NCBI RefSeq assembly: GCF_018835585.1
Contig: NZ_JAHGVE010000018.1
Location: forward strand, 41,288 to 105,287
Direction: 5' to 3'
Length of the DNA: 64,000 nt
Source: Pelorhabdus rhamnosifermentans
GTDB taxonomy: Bacteria > Bacillota > Negativicutes > UMGS1260
Positions 36,668-45,976 of the stretch are shown piece after piece (position 1 is the stretch's first letter; each line of letters opens with the position of its first letter). A program made the position numbers and the translations under genes. A model generated the notes under the pieces. That model saw nothing but the letters and a program-made list of their open reading frames with translations, was not told the DNA's origin and did not search any database.

Positions 36668-37927
36668 ATGTCTGAAATGTACAATCCTTATCAAAATATG
36701 CTAGAGGTTCTCGATGAAGCGGCTCAAAATTTGGGGTATACGTATAATGATTACGTAGCAGTTCGTTCTCCGGAAAGGCAATTGATCGTCTCTGTGCCTG
36801 TTGTTATGGATGATGGACATACGGAAATATTTGAAGGCTACCGGATCCAACATAGCAGTTCCAGAGGGCCCTGCAAAGGGGGTATTCGATTTCATCCTCA
36901 GTGTGATGTAGATGAAGTGAAAGCACTGGCGGCGTGGATGACATGGAAATGCGCGGTTGTAAATATTCCTTATGGTGGTGCGAAAGGGGCTATCAAATGC
37001 GATCCTTCGAAACTGTCTGAAGGGGAACTAAGACGCATGACAAGACGCTACACGGCGTCAATTTTACCTATTTTAGGACCGGAAAGAGACATACCCGCCC
37101 CTGATGTCAATACAGATGGCCGCGTGATGGCCTGGATCATGGATACGTATAGCATGCTCAAAGGATATGCCGTGCCTGCTGTCGTAACAGGCAAGCCAAT
37201 TGAAATTGGCGGATCCTTGGGAAGAGGCGAGGCCACTGGGCGGGGAGTCATGTTTGCCTTACTCAATACGTTGGAGAAACTGGGGCTTAAGCATGAAAAT
37301 ATGACGGTTGCTGTTCAAGGTTTCGGAAATGTTGGTAGTATTGGTGCAAAACTTATGCGACAAAAGGGTTTCAAAATTGTCGCTATCGGGGATGCTTATT
37401 GTTCGCTTTATAACAAGGACGGGATTAATGTCGAGGCTGCTATTGAGTATTCCGCCAAAAATCATAAGTCACTTCAAGGCTATACCGAAGAAGGCATTCA
37501 AATGATAACGAATGCGGAATTATTAGCGCTCAATGTGGATGTTTTATTCCCGGCAGCACTTGAAAATCAGATTACTAAAGAAAATGCGGACAATGTCAAA
37601 GCCAAGGTGATCGTAGAAGGTGCTAATGGACCCACTTCCAAAGATGCCGATGAAATTTTAAATAAAAAAGGAATTATTGTTATTCCTGATATCTTGGCTA
37701 ATGCTGGCGGAGTTGTTGTTTCTTACTTTGAATGGGTACAGAATATCGAGTCTTTCATGTGGGATGAAGATTACGTTAATAACAATTTGGAAAAAGTTGT
37801 AAGAAGAGCGTTTGAGGAAGTTTGGAAAGTTCACGTTGATAACCACGTTTCCATGAGGATGGCAGCATATATGGTTGCTCTGAAAAGAGTAGTTACGGCG
37901 AAGAAGCTTCGCGGCGTTTTCCCCTGA
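36668..37927 (+). CDS. gdhA: Glutamate dehydrogenase (Glu/Leu/Phe/Val dehydrogenase family)
   Basis: This cytosolic enzyme interconverts glutamate and 2-oxoglutarate plus ammonia. It has 419 residues with the substrate-binding GPCKGGIRFHP, catalytic-lysine stretch NIPYGGAKGAIKCDPSKLS, DVNTDGRVMAWIMDTYS and dinucleotide motif VQGFGNVGSIGAKLM. The coenzyme cannot be decided with confidence. The RBS is GAGGAGGTTAAG, 54 bp after the aminotransferase; the two are probably one operon for amino-acid fermentation. Confidence 0.92.
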   Translation: MSEMYNPYQNMLEVLDEAAQNLGYTYNDYVAVRSPERQLIVSVPVVMDDGHTEIFEGYRIQHSSSRGPCKGGIRFHPQCDVDEVKALAAWMTWKCAVVNIPYGGAKGAIKCDPSKLSEGELRRMTRRYTASILPILGPERDIPAPDVNTDGRVMAWIMDTYSMLKGYAVPAVVTGKPIEIGGSLGRGEATGRGVMFALLNTLEKLGLKHENMTVAVQGFGNVGSIGAKLMRQKGFKIVAIGDAYCSLYNKDGINVEAAIEYSAKNHKSLQGYTEEGIQMITNAELLALNVDVLFPAALENQITKENADNVKAKVIVEGANGPTSKDADEILNKKGIIVIPDILANAGGVVVSYFEWVQNIESFMWDEDYVNNNLEKVVRRAFEEVWKVHVDNHVSMRMAAYMVALKRVVTAKKLRGVFP

Positions 37928-37978
37928 TGGAAACGGATAAGGACTACAAACAATAATAATTTAGGAAGTGGGAAAGGT

Positions 37979-39331
37979 ATGTTCGAAAATAAGGATCCTT
38001 TGAGGATCACAGAAACGTTATTGCGTGACGGTCATCAATCTTTAGCTGCTACCAGAATGCGTACTTCGGATATGGTTCCTATGTTGGAACAGCTCGATGA
38101 AATCGGCTATTTTTCAATTGAGGCTTGGGGTGGAGCTACTTTCGATACCTGCTTGCGCTTCCTAAACGAAGATCCGTGGGAAAGGCTTCGAATGTTGAAA
38201 AAGCATCTGAAAAAGACCCCTATTCAGATGTTGCTGAGGGGTCAAAATGTTCTCGGTTATAGCCATTATGCGGATGATGTCGTGATGGAATTCGTCAAAC
38301 GTGCTGTAGATAACGGTGTGGGTGTTCTGCGAATTTTTGACGCACTGAATGATGTCCGGAATATGGAAGTCGCAATTAAGACTGCTAAACAAGCTGGCGC
38401 TCATGTACAAGGCGCTTTCGTTTATACAATTAGTCCGTTCCATAACGAACAGACATTTCTGGCTGTTGCTAAAGATTTAGTATCTTTGGGGTGCGATTCT
38501 ATTTGCATCAAAGATATGGCTGGCCTTTTGGCACCTTACAACGCTTATAATTTGGTAAAAGTACTTAAAGCAAATATTTCGGTGCCCATTCATATACATA
38601 CCCATTATACGAGTGGCATGGCGTCTATGACGTATTTAAAGGCGATTGAAGCGGGTGTGGATATCGTGGATTGCTCACTGTCCCCTTTCGCGATGGGTTC
38701 CTCACAACCAGCCACAGAAGCTATTGTAGCTGCATTGGAAGGTAATGAGCGAGATACAGGTATCAATAAAGAACAACTTTATCCGCTTGCCGATTACTTT
38801 CGCAATGTGAAGCGCGAGCTTGAAAAAACTTTTAAACTGAATACGGCTATCGAAATAGACACAAAAGTGCTCAAGTTCCAAATTCCTGGTGGTATGCTAT
38901 CAAATCTTCTTAACCAAATGAAGGAACAGGGGATGGCTGATAAATTTCCCGAACTTATTGCCGAAATGCCGCGAGTTCGCGCCGAATTAGGTTACCCGCC
39001 GCTTGTAACACCCACTAGTCAGATTGTTGGATCGATGGCAGCATTCAATGTGATGTTGGGCCGTTACAAAGTGATTCCGGAAGAGGTCAAAAATTTGGTG
39101 AGGGGAAAATATGGACGTACCCCTGCCCCTATTGATCGATCTATTCGGAAGCTTATTCTTGGCGATGAACCAACCATCGATCACCGGCCAGCCGATGACA
39201 TTTCGCCACAGTTAGAAAATTCCAGGCAGGAACTCGCTGCAAAAAGCTATTCAAATGTTTCTACGGAAGATATCCTTTCTTACACCTTATTTCCGGAAGT
39301 TGCTCTAAAGTTTTTGGAAGCCAATCGCTGA
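37979..39331 (+). CDS. Transcarboxylase 5S / oxaloacetate decarboxylase alpha / pyruvate carboxylase subunit B-like protein
   Basis: This carboxyltransferase TIM-barrel protein uses carboxybiotin and pyruvate/oxaloacetate. The 450 residues start with ITETLLRDGHQSLAATRMRT, have the metal-site IHIHTHYTSGMAS and the family segment PPLVTPTSQIVGSMAAFNVM. The biotin-carrier domain of full-length enzymes is missing, so it needs a separate biotinyl protein, as in methylmalonyl-CoA transcarboxylase. It follows gdhA by 51 bp. The exact partner enzyme cannot be fixed here. Confidence 0.87.
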   Translation: MFENKDPLRITETLLRDGHQSLAATRMRTSDMVPMLEQLDEIGYFSIEAWGGATFDTCLRFLNEDPWERLRMLKKHLKKTPIQMLLRGQNVLGYSHYADDVVMEFVKRAVDNGVGVLRIFDALNDVRNMEVAIKTAKQAGAHVQGAFVYTISPFHNEQTFLAVAKDLVSLGCDSICIKDMAGLLAPYNAYNLVKVLKANISVPIHIHTHYTSGMASMTYLKAIEAGVDIVDCSLSPFAMGSSQPATEAIVAALEGNERDTGINKEQLYPLADYFRNVKRELEKTFKLNTAIEIDTKVLKFQIPGGMLSNLLNQMKEQGMADKFPELIAEMPRVRAELGYPPLVTPTSQIVGSMAAFNVMLGRYKVIPEEVKNLVRGKYGRTPAPIDRSIRKLILGDEPTIDHRPADDISPQLENSRQELAAKSYSNVSTEDILSYTLFPEVALKFLEANR

Positions 39332-39394
39332 CTGTATTTGATGCCCTGAAGAGATCAAACAAAAGCGCCTACAAAATGCCAATTTGAGGATTAA

Positions 39395-39602
39395 ATACAA
39401 AAAAGACTTGGTCTTACGAGTCAAATTTTTCTCGGCCTTGTTTTAGTGGCCCTGTTCGGAGCCATATTCCCACACTATGGTGAAGCAATTAAGCTGTAAT
39501 GTATTTGGTAATTGTATTGCTACTGTTGTTGTAGCTCGTTGGGAACATGAATTTTCTGACGAAGCCGTTCAAGTTGCTTATAAGCAGAGTTATACAGATT
39601 GA
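39395..39602 (+). pseudogene. Remnant of a DctA/GltP-type dicarboxylate:cation symporter, internally deleted
   Basis: Frame 39395-39499 reads KRLGLTSQIFLGLVLVALFG followed by AIFPHYGEAIKL and a stop: the first transmembrane segment of a DAACS-family symporter. A different frame from 39495 reads NVFGNCIATVVVARWEHEFS and stops at 39602: the conserved C-terminus of the same family. Some 350 intervening codons are gone and the two parts are out of frame. No start codon or ribosome site remains. The flanking stretch 39332-39761 has nothing else recognisable. Confidence 0.82.
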
Positions 39603-39761
39603 TTAGATAGGTTGGTTATCACATTACATTTAAGAAAATAACCATCCTGATCTGTGGAAACAGATATCCGACTTTGATTATTATAACGAATCCGAGTATT
39701 GTAAATCATAAAAATTCACTGTAAAATTTATATGGATAAAATAACCATAGGGAGTGATATT

Positions 39762-40844
39762 ATGAAAAGACGTTTACTATGTGTCCTTGTTACAGTATGC
39801 TTATTGATGTTCAGTTTACAGGTGGTTGTTTTAGCAGCAGATGCTCCAGCTAAGTTGCCTAACGTTGTCATTCTTGCTACAGGCGGAACAATTGCCGGTT
39901 CCGGCGCAACAACAACGACAACTGTCGGCTATACTGCCGCTACAATGCCAGTGGACAATCTGATCAACGGCGTGCCCGAGCTTAAAAATGTTGCGAATGT
40001 GACCGGTGAACAAATTTCGCAGATAGCCAGTGAAAATATGACAAACAAAGTTTGGCTGAAGCTGGCTAAACGAGTTAGCGAGCTACTGGCATCAGACAAT
40101 GTCGATGGCATTGTCATTACTCATGGAACAGATACAATTGAAGAAACGGCCTACTTTTTAAATCTCGTCGTTAAAAGCGATAAACCAGTTGTTGTTGTGG
40201 GAGCTATGCGCCCACCAACAGCAATGAGCGCTGACGGCGCAATGAACTTGTATAACTCTGTTATCCTTGCTGGCAGTAAAGAAGCTGTTGGGAAAGGCGT
40301 TTTAGTTTGCATGAATGATGTAATCAACGGCGCTCGTGATGTAACCAAAACCAACACGGCTCTACTTGACACATTCCGTGCCCCTGAACTTGGTTACTTA
40401 GGTTATATGCAAGACAGCAAACCCCATTTTTACAAAGAATCAACGCGGCGCCATACAACGAACAGTGAATTTGACGTCACGAATATGACCGAGTTGCCAC
40501 GTGTTGACATCGTTTATGGTTATGAAAACAACACTCGCGTTGGACTGGACGCTTTTGTCGCTGCTGGTGCCAAAGGGATTGTCCATGCTGGTGTTGGTGA
40601 TGGTAGTTTATTTACTGAAGTAAAAGAAGGATTGATTGACGCCCAGAAAAAAGGTGTTGTCATCGTGAGAAGCTCTCGTGTCGGAAATGGCATTATTGCC
40701 CGTAACGGCGAAGCCAATGACGATCAGCTCCACTTCGTTGCTTCAGATACTTTAAACGCACAAAAAGCACGCATTCTGTTAATGCTAGCTTTAACTAAAA
40801 CCAGTGATCCCACTGAAATTCAACGTATGTTCTGGGAATACTAA
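39762..40844 (+). CDS. ansB: Type II L-asparaginase, exported
   Basis: This enzyme hydrolyses asparagine (and often glutamine) outside the cytoplasm. It is 360 residues with an N-terminal signal peptide (KRRLLCVLVTVCLLMFSLQV, cleavage probably near AADA). The catalytic motifs are intact: ATGGTIAGSG with the first nucleophile threonine, and THGTDTIEETAYFL with the second Thr/Asp pair. The ATG at 39762 follows AGGGAGTGA. It sits beside aspartate/glutamate metabolism genes and the dead symporter that may once have imported the aspartate it makes. Confidence 0.92.
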   Translation: MKRRLLCVLVTVCLLMFSLQVVVLAADAPAKLPNVVILATGGTIAGSGATTTTTVGYTAATMPVDNLINGVPELKNVANVTGEQISQIASENMTNKVWLKLAKRVSELLASDNVDGIVITHGTDTIEETAYFLNLVVKSDKPVVVVGAMRPPTAMSADGAMNLYNSVILAGSKEAVGKGVLVCMNDVINGARDVTKTNTALLDTFRAPELGYLGYMQDSKPHFYKESTRRHTTNSEFDVTNMTELPRVDIVYGYENNTRVGLDAFVAAGAKGIVHAGVGDGSLFTEVKEGLIDAQKKGVVIVRSSRVGNGIIARNGEANDDQLHFVASDTLNAQKARILLMLALTKTSDPTEIQRMFWEY

Positions 40845-40854
40845 AGATTGCTGA

Positions 40855-40879
40855 AGGAGTCCGAAAAATTCGGACTCCT
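40855..40879 (+). terminator. Hairpin after ansB
   Basis: AGGAGTCCGAA (40855-40865) and TTCGGACTCCT (40869-40879) form an 11-bp perfect stem with a 3-nt loop, 10 bp after the ansB stop. The downstream T content is low (AGTAATCTT). Confidence 0.7.
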
Positions 40880-41038
40880 AGTAATCTTAGGAACTCTTGC
40901 CATTTTAAGTTTATCTTTTTACTTCTAGCCACTTTATGATTCTTTGTATAATATGTAATAACTTGAAATTATCATATTCCAAAGGAATGGTGGTCATGAT
41001 ATGATTCCATTTTTGGCCACTTTAATGTTCCAGTTATA

Positions 41039-41078
41039 ATAGTGTAGCCCAATATTTATCGGCTGCGCTATTTTTTTT
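41039..41078 (+). terminator. Second intrinsic terminator in the ansB downstream region
   Basis: ATAGTGTAGCC (41039-41049) pairs with GGCTGCGCTAT (41061-41071) using two G-U pairs, followed by eight T. No gene is seen between 40880 and 41038, so this terminator probably belonged to a transcript now lost. Its G-U pairs indicate plus-strand RNA. Confidence 0.75.
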
Positions 41079-41167
41079 AGAATGATAATGCTAATTTTTG
41101 TAAAAATAGTAACATAAATCTGTCAGAGTCATCTTAGTGGTAGATTCTAGTACGAGGGGGTATTATA

Positions 41168-41709
<542 letters not shown>

Positions 41710-41761
41710 TTGTTTATGTTATAATTAACATTATTTCTACAAAAATTGGATGGTGAAAACA

Positions 41762-42052
41762 ATGAAAATTACCGGCAAAGATGTCGAAAAGGTTGCCTTA
41801 TTGTCCCGTCTGGAAGTTTCTCATGATCAGATTGATTTGTTTGCAAGCCAGCTGAATGACGTGCTTGATTATGCTGAAAGCCTCAATCAGGTTGATACAG
41901 AGCATGTCGAGCCTATGGCACATGTTTTGCCCATTCAAAATGTTATGCGTCCTGACGAAGTAAAGCCTTCGCTGCCGCGCGAAGCAGCGCAGCAAAATGC
42001 GCCTGAAGTGGAAAACGGTTACTTTAAAGTTCCCAAAGTGGTAGAAGATTAG
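41762..42052 (+). CDS. gatC: Asp/Glu-tRNA amidotransferase subunit C
   Basis: This small subunit stabilises the GatA-GatB complex that converts misacylated Glu-tRNA(Gln)/Asp-tRNA(Asn) to the correct amides. It is 96 residues with VEKVALLSRLEVSHDQIDLF, the VEPMAHVLP motif and NVMRPDEVKPSLPREAA. An upstream in-frame ATG at 41750 has no ribosome site, whereas GGATGGTGA precedes 41762. It heads gatCAB. Confidence 0.93.
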   Translation: MKITGKDVEKVALLSRLEVSHDQIDLFASQLNDVLDYAESLNQVDTEHVEPMAHVLPIQNVMRPDEVKPSLPREAAQQNAPEVENGYFKVPKVVED

Positions 42053-42065
42053 GAGGACAAGTTAA

Positions 42066-43523
42066 ATGTTATGGAAGAAAACCATTCATGAACTGCATGA
42101 ACAGCTTGTAAATAAGGAAATATCGGCTGTCGAATTGACTCAGTCTGTATTGGGTCGTATTGATGCCGTGGAAAAAGATGTACAAGCCTATGTGACTTTG
42201 ACACGCGAATCCGCTTTAGCTAAAGCGGCGGCTGTTGACGCCAAGATTAAAAATGGCGAAAATCTCTCCCCGTTAGCAGGGATTCCTTGTGCAATGAAAG
42301 ATAACATCTGTACGAAAGATGTCATCACCACGTGTTCGTCCAATATGCTGAAAAATTTTGTGCCGCCTTATAATGCTACCATTATTGAGAAGCTGGCCAG
42401 AGAAGATTTTGTCATGACAGGTAAAACAAATATGGATGAATTTGCCATGGGGAGTTCGACAGAGACCTCGGCTTTTCATCCTACCCATAATCCCTGGGAT
42501 CTAACGAAAGTTCCGGGCGGATCAAGCGGCGGATCGGTCGCTGCAGTTGCTGCGGGCGAGGCCATCTGGGCCATCGGTTCGGATACAGGCGGCTCCATTC
42601 GCCAACCTGCTTCTTATTGCGGTGTTGTCGGACTTAAACCGACTTATGGGCGCGTATCACGTTATGGACTGATTGCTTTTGCTTCTTCACTCGATCAAAT
42701 TGGTCCTCTTACGCGCGATGTAACGGATGCGGCCCTTGTCATGAATGCCATTGCCGGCCATGACGCCAAGGATTCTACTGCGAGTCCGGCAGCTGTGCCT
42801 GATTATACGGCTTCGCTTGTCAAGAATGTAAAGGGTCTCAAAATTGGTCTGCCTAAGGAATATTTTGTGAAAGGCATGAATGCCGACGTTGAAAAGGCCG
42901 TTTATAAAGCTATCGACCAGCTCGTTAGCCTGGGTGCTGAACTTCACGAGGTATCGATGCCTCATACTGAACACGCTTTATCGGTCTATTACTTAGTAGC
43001 TCCTGCCGAAGCTTCTTCAAATTTGGCTCGCTATGTTGGCGTCGGATATGGTCATCGTACAGCAGGTAAAGATATTGTGGACATGTATAAAAAAACGCGC
43101 AGTGACGGTTTTGGCGATGAAGTCAAGCGACGGATTATGCTTGGAACCTATGTTTTAAGTTCAGGTTACTACGATGCTTATTATTTGCAGGCACTAAAAG
43201 TTCGCCGTCTTGTCAAACAAGATTTCGACAAGGCATTTGAAAAGGTCGATGTTCTTGTGACGCCGACGGCTCCTACAACAGCCTTTACACTCGGGGGAAT
43301 CAGTGATCCCCTAACCATGTATTTGCAGGATGTTTGTACCATTCCGGTGAACTTAGCTGGATTACCTGGCATTTCATTACCTTGTGGATTTGCTGGTAAT
43401 ATGCCGATCGGTCTACAGATTATTGGCAAACCCCTTGATGAAGCAACGGTTTTACGTACGGCTTATACGTTTGAGCAAAACAATGATTACCACACGCGCC
43501 TGGCGTCGCTGGGGGAGGCATAA
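42066..43523 (+). CDS. gatA: Asp/Glu-tRNA amidotransferase subunit A
   Basis: This amidase subunit releases ammonia from glutamine. It is 485 residues with the amidase signature [20 protein letters not shown] and catalytic Lys-Ser-Ser triad (K in CAMKDNI, serines in [13 protein letters not shown]). The RBS is AGGAGGAC, 14 bp after gatC. This standard essential gene tells nothing unusual about the organism beyond lack of reliance on direct Gln/Asn charging. Confidence 0.95.
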   Translation: MLWKKTIHELHEQLVNKEISAVELTQSVLGRIDAVEKDVQAYVTLTRESALAKAAAVDAKIKNGENLSPLAGIPCAMKDNICTKDVITTCSSNMLKNFVPPYNATIIEKLAREDFVMTGKTNMDEFAMGSSTETSAFHPTHNPWDLTKVPGGSSGGSVAAVAAGEAIWAIGSDTGGSIRQPASYCGVVGLKPTYGRVSRYGLIAFASSLDQIGPLTRDVTDAALVMNAIAGHDAKDSTASPAAVPDYTASLVKNVKGLKIGLPKEYFVKGMNADVEKAVYKAIDQLVSLGAELHEVSMPHTEHALSVYYLVAPAEASSNLARYVGVGYGHRTAGKDIVDMYKKTRSDGFGDEVKRRIMLGTYVLSSGYYDAYYLQALKVRRLVKQDFDKAFEKVDVLVTPTAPTTAFTLGGISDPLTMYLQDVCTIPVNLAGLPGISLPCGFAGNMPIGLQIIGKPLDEATVLRTAYTFEQNNDYHTRLASLGEA

Positions 43524-43525
43524 AC

Positions 43526-44962
43526 ATGACTTATGAAACAGTAATTGGACTGGAAGTCCATTCGGAACTCAAGACAAAAACGAAAATTTTTTGCAATTGC
43601 AGCACGAAGTTTGGCTCGGACCAGAATACGAATGTCTGCCCGGTTTGCTTGGGGCTTCCTGGTGTTTTGCCTGTACTGAACGAAAAAGTAGTAGAGTTTG
43701 CTATTCGTGCCGGTCTGGCTCTGAATTGCACCATTGCTCCCTTCAGTAAATTTGATCGTAAAAACTATTATTATCCTGATTTGCCGAAGAACTTTCAAAC
43801 GTCGCAATTTGATCTGCCTATTGCAGAAAACGGTTATTTAGATATTGAAGTGAATGGTGAGACCAAACGAATTGGCATTACGCGTGTTCATATGGAGGAA
43901 GATGCCGGAAAACTGGTTCATGCCGGTACCATTACGAATTCTGATTATACTCTTGTAGATTATAACCGGACAGGTGTGCCATTGATTGAGATTGTATCTG
44001 AACCGGACATTTCCAGTCCCGAAGAAGCTAAGGCTTATTTGGAAAGGATAAAGTCCATTCTGGAGTATATTGATGTGTCCGACTGCAAAATGGAAGAAGG
44101 CAGTCTGCGGTGTGATGCCAATGTATCGCTTCGTCCTGTTGGACAGGAAAAACTAGGCACCAAATCGGAGCTTAAAAATCTGAATTCTTTCCGCGCTGTG
44201 CAAAAGAGTCTGGAATATGAAGTGGCTCGTCAGACGGAAGTACTTGAAGATGGCGGACGAGTTATTCAGGAAACGCGCTCATGGGACGATGCCAGCGGTG
44301 TGACTGCTTCTTTGCGTACGAAAGAGCAAGCCGATGATTATCGTTATTTTCCTGAGCCTGATTTGGTACCCATTATTACGAGTCCCGAAAAAATTGAATC
44401 CATTCGAAAAAGTTTGCCTGAACTGCCTGATGCGCGTCAGAAACGATTGATGGTGGATTATGGCTTGTCCTCTTATGATGCTGCCGCCATTACGGCTACG
44501 CGTGCCATGGCGGATTATTTTGATGAAGTCATGAGTCATAAGGTGGATGCGAAAGCCACAGCAAATTATCTTATGGGTGAAGTATCTAAATATTTGAATA
44601 ATGAAAATCTATCTGTAAGTCAGTGTCCTGTGACAGCCGCTCACTTAGCCGGTCTCTTGGAACTCATCGGCAAAGGGACCATTTCCGGTAAAATAGCGAA
44701 AACGGTTTTTGAAGAAATGTGGAAAACAGGGAAAGATGCTGAAGCCGTTGTCAAAGAAAAAGGCCTTGTTCAGATCAGTGATGAGGGAGCCATCTTAGCC
44801 ATTGTTGATGCTGTCATTGCCGACAATCCTCAGTCTATTGCCGATTATAAGGCAGGCAAGGAAAAAGCGCTTGGCTTCCTTGTCGGTCAGATTATGAAGC
44901 AGACCAAAGGACGGGCCAACCCAGCTATGGTAAATAAGATGTTACGAGAACAGATTAAATAG
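43526..44962 (+). CDS. gatB: Asp/Glu-tRNA amidotransferase subunit B
   Basis: This kinase/transamidase subunit activates the tRNA-bound carboxylate and binds tRNA through its C-terminal YqeY-like domain. It is 478 residues and starts [20 protein letters not shown] with the zinc cysteines CNCSTKFG...CPVCLGLPG. It begins 3 bp after the gatA stop, with GGGGGAGGC as ribosome site, so it is translationally coupled. Confidence 0.95.
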   Translation: MTYETVIGLEVHSELKTKTKIFCNCSTKFGSDQNTNVCPVCLGLPGVLPVLNEKVVEFAIRAGLALNCTIAPFSKFDRKNYYYPDLPKNFQTSQFDLPIAENGYLDIEVNGETKRIGITRVHMEEDAGKLVHAGTITNSDYTLVDYNRTGVPLIEIVSEPDISSPEEAKAYLERIKSILEYIDVSDCKMEEGSLRCDANVSLRPVGQEKLGTKSELKNLNSFRAVQKSLEYEVARQTEVLEDGGRVIQETRSWDDASGVTASLRTKEQADDYRYFPEPDLVPIITSPEKIESIRKSLPELPDARQKRLMVDYGLSSYDAAAITATRAMADYFDEVMSHKVDAKATANYLMGEVSKYLNNENLSVSQCPVTAAHLAGLLELIGKGTISGKIAKTVFEEMWKTGKDAEAVVKEKGLVQISDEGAILAIVDAVIADNPQSIADYKAGKEKALGFLVGQIMKQTKGRANPAMVNKMLREQIK

Positions 44963-45001
44963 GTAGAGTAACTATCACAATAACATTATGTGAATCAAGA
45001 G

Positions 45002-45041
45002 GCTATGCTAAATCGTGTATTTAGCATAGTCTTTGTTTTTT
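45002..45041 (+). terminator. Terminator of gatCAB
   Basis: GCTATGCTAAAT (45002-45013), loop CGTGT, ATTTAGCATAGT (45019-45030), then CTTTGTTTTTT: a strong intrinsic terminator 40 bp after gatB. Confidence 0.88.
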
Positions 45042-45044
45042 CTG

Positions 45045-45250
45045 TAGAAGAATCAATCCCCTTCCCCATGTTCAGCTTACAGTCTGGCAAGTCAATAACC
45101 CGCATTCCCATGCTTCGGATTCTACGAGAACCGATGGTACTGCCGGTTATTAATTAATTCCGACTACCGTTACGGCCAATACCCTCAAGTTTTTCTTTAG
45201 GGTATTGGACCCATCCCGTAGTTGGCTGGTATCCTCCTACTCAATTAGGC
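45045..45250. other. Non-coding segment with several hairpins, possible mobile-element relic
   Basis: No gene is seen on either strand. Hairpins include CCAATACCCT (45176-45185) with AGGGTATTGG (45199-45208), and AACCG/CGGTT around 45129-45148. Its base composition is richer in G+C than the surrounding intergenic DNA. The short minus-strand frames and clustered hairpins are compatible with the end of an IS605/TnpB-type element, but this is only an impression without a database search. Confidence 0.3.
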
Positions 45251-45257
45251 ATATTCT

Positions 45258-45330
45258 GTGCACATATAGTTATGAGTCGATAGTCGTCTCGGCGACTATC
45301 GACTCATAACTATATGTGCACTATATTTTT
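45258..45330 (+). repeat. Perfect 29-bp inverted repeat with 6-nt loop
   Basis: The left arm 45258-45286 begins GTGCACATATAGTTATGAGT and is exactly complementary to 45293-45321; the loop is TCTCGG. TATATTTTTATT follows on the plus strand. Such a long mismatch-free stem exceeds normal terminators; it may be a transposon end, a MITE-like element or a bidirectional terminator between gatB and the convergent regulator gene. Confidence 0.85.
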
Positions 45331-45346
45331 ATTCTATATGAATGAA

Positions 45347-45685
45347 TTATTTTTTTTTAGTGGAGTCCTCCGTATCTGATAGTAAGATTTCAATAGCCTG
45401 TTTTTTTTCTATTGGAAGATTTTTAAAAATTCCAAGTAATCTTAAATCCTCGCTTGAAATAACCAAGGTTGATTTTTGGAAGTCCGGCTGTTCGCCACTA
45501 ATTAGCCAATCAGTAGTTACGCCATATAAATCAGCCAACGTTTTGAGTGTATAAGGATCAGGTGAGCTAACATTTTTCTCATAATTTGATAAGGTTTTAT
45601 TGTTAATTCCTGTATAACCCTTTACTTGTACTTGTGATAATCGGGCACTTTCTCTTGCTTGCCGCAGGCGATCTCCTAGTCGCAA
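45347..45685 (-). CDS. XRE-family transcriptional regulator
   Basis: This 112-residue DNA-binding protein has an N-terminal helix-turn-helix (RLRQARESARLSQVQVKGYT, INNKTLSNYEKN) of the XRE/Cro-C1 class and a short C-terminal tail with a LSTED-like helix. It is divergent from the chemoreceptor gene. A 17-bp palindrome in the intergenic promoter at 45772 is a likely target. The ATG follows AGGTGAAAGC on the minus strand. Its ligand and regulon are unknown. Confidence 0.85.
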   Translation of the reverse strand: MRLGDRLRQARESARLSQVQVKGYTGINNKTLSNYEKNVSSPDPYTLKTLADLYGVTTDWLISGEQPDFQKSTLVISSEDLRLLGIFKNLPIEKKQAIEILLSDTEDSTKKK

Positions 45686-45766
45686 TTGCTTTCACCTCCA
45701 TGCACTCTATGATACAAAAAATCTAGTATAAAAAGGAATTAATCCAATAATCATAGAAAACTGGCA

Positions 45767-45795
45767 TTGACTTCCAAGAAAATTGGAATTAAAAT
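45767..45795 (+). promoter_or_regulatory. Sigma-A promoter with an operator filling its spacer
   Basis: TTGACT (45767-45772) and TAAAAT (45790-45795) are 17 bp apart. The palindrome TTCCAAGAAAATTGGAA occupies 45772-45788, exactly the spacer. Any protein bound there would block polymerase. The divergent XRE regulator is the natural candidate. Transcription would run toward the chemoreceptor. Confidence 0.65.
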
Positions 45796-45847
45796 AAAGG
45801 AGTAAGTTTGTTAAAAAAAGAGGAGAAATGTCCTATTATGTAATTTT

Positions 45848-45902
45848 AATGTCTTAACAAATAGCTTGATGAGTATAGAATCAAGTTATTTGCTGAGACA
45901 TT
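45848..45902 (+). ncRNA. Leader hairpin upstream of the chemoreceptor gene
   Basis: Bases 45848-45870 pair with 45880-45902 over 23 positions around a 9-nt loop (GAGTATAGA): 20 Watson-Crick pairs, two G-U pairs and one A-C mismatch. The G-U pairs form only in plus-strand RNA, pointing to selection on a transcript from the promoter at 45767. No T-run follows, so it is not a standard terminator. A nine-codon frame (MSYYVILMS) with RBS AGAGGAG starts at 45828 and ends inside the stem. Confidence 0.55.
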
Positions 45903-45976
45903 GGGTGAACAAGTTAAGCAGGTAAATTGTAAGACATTTTAAAATCGACCAAATATAGTTAGAAGGAGATAGGATA

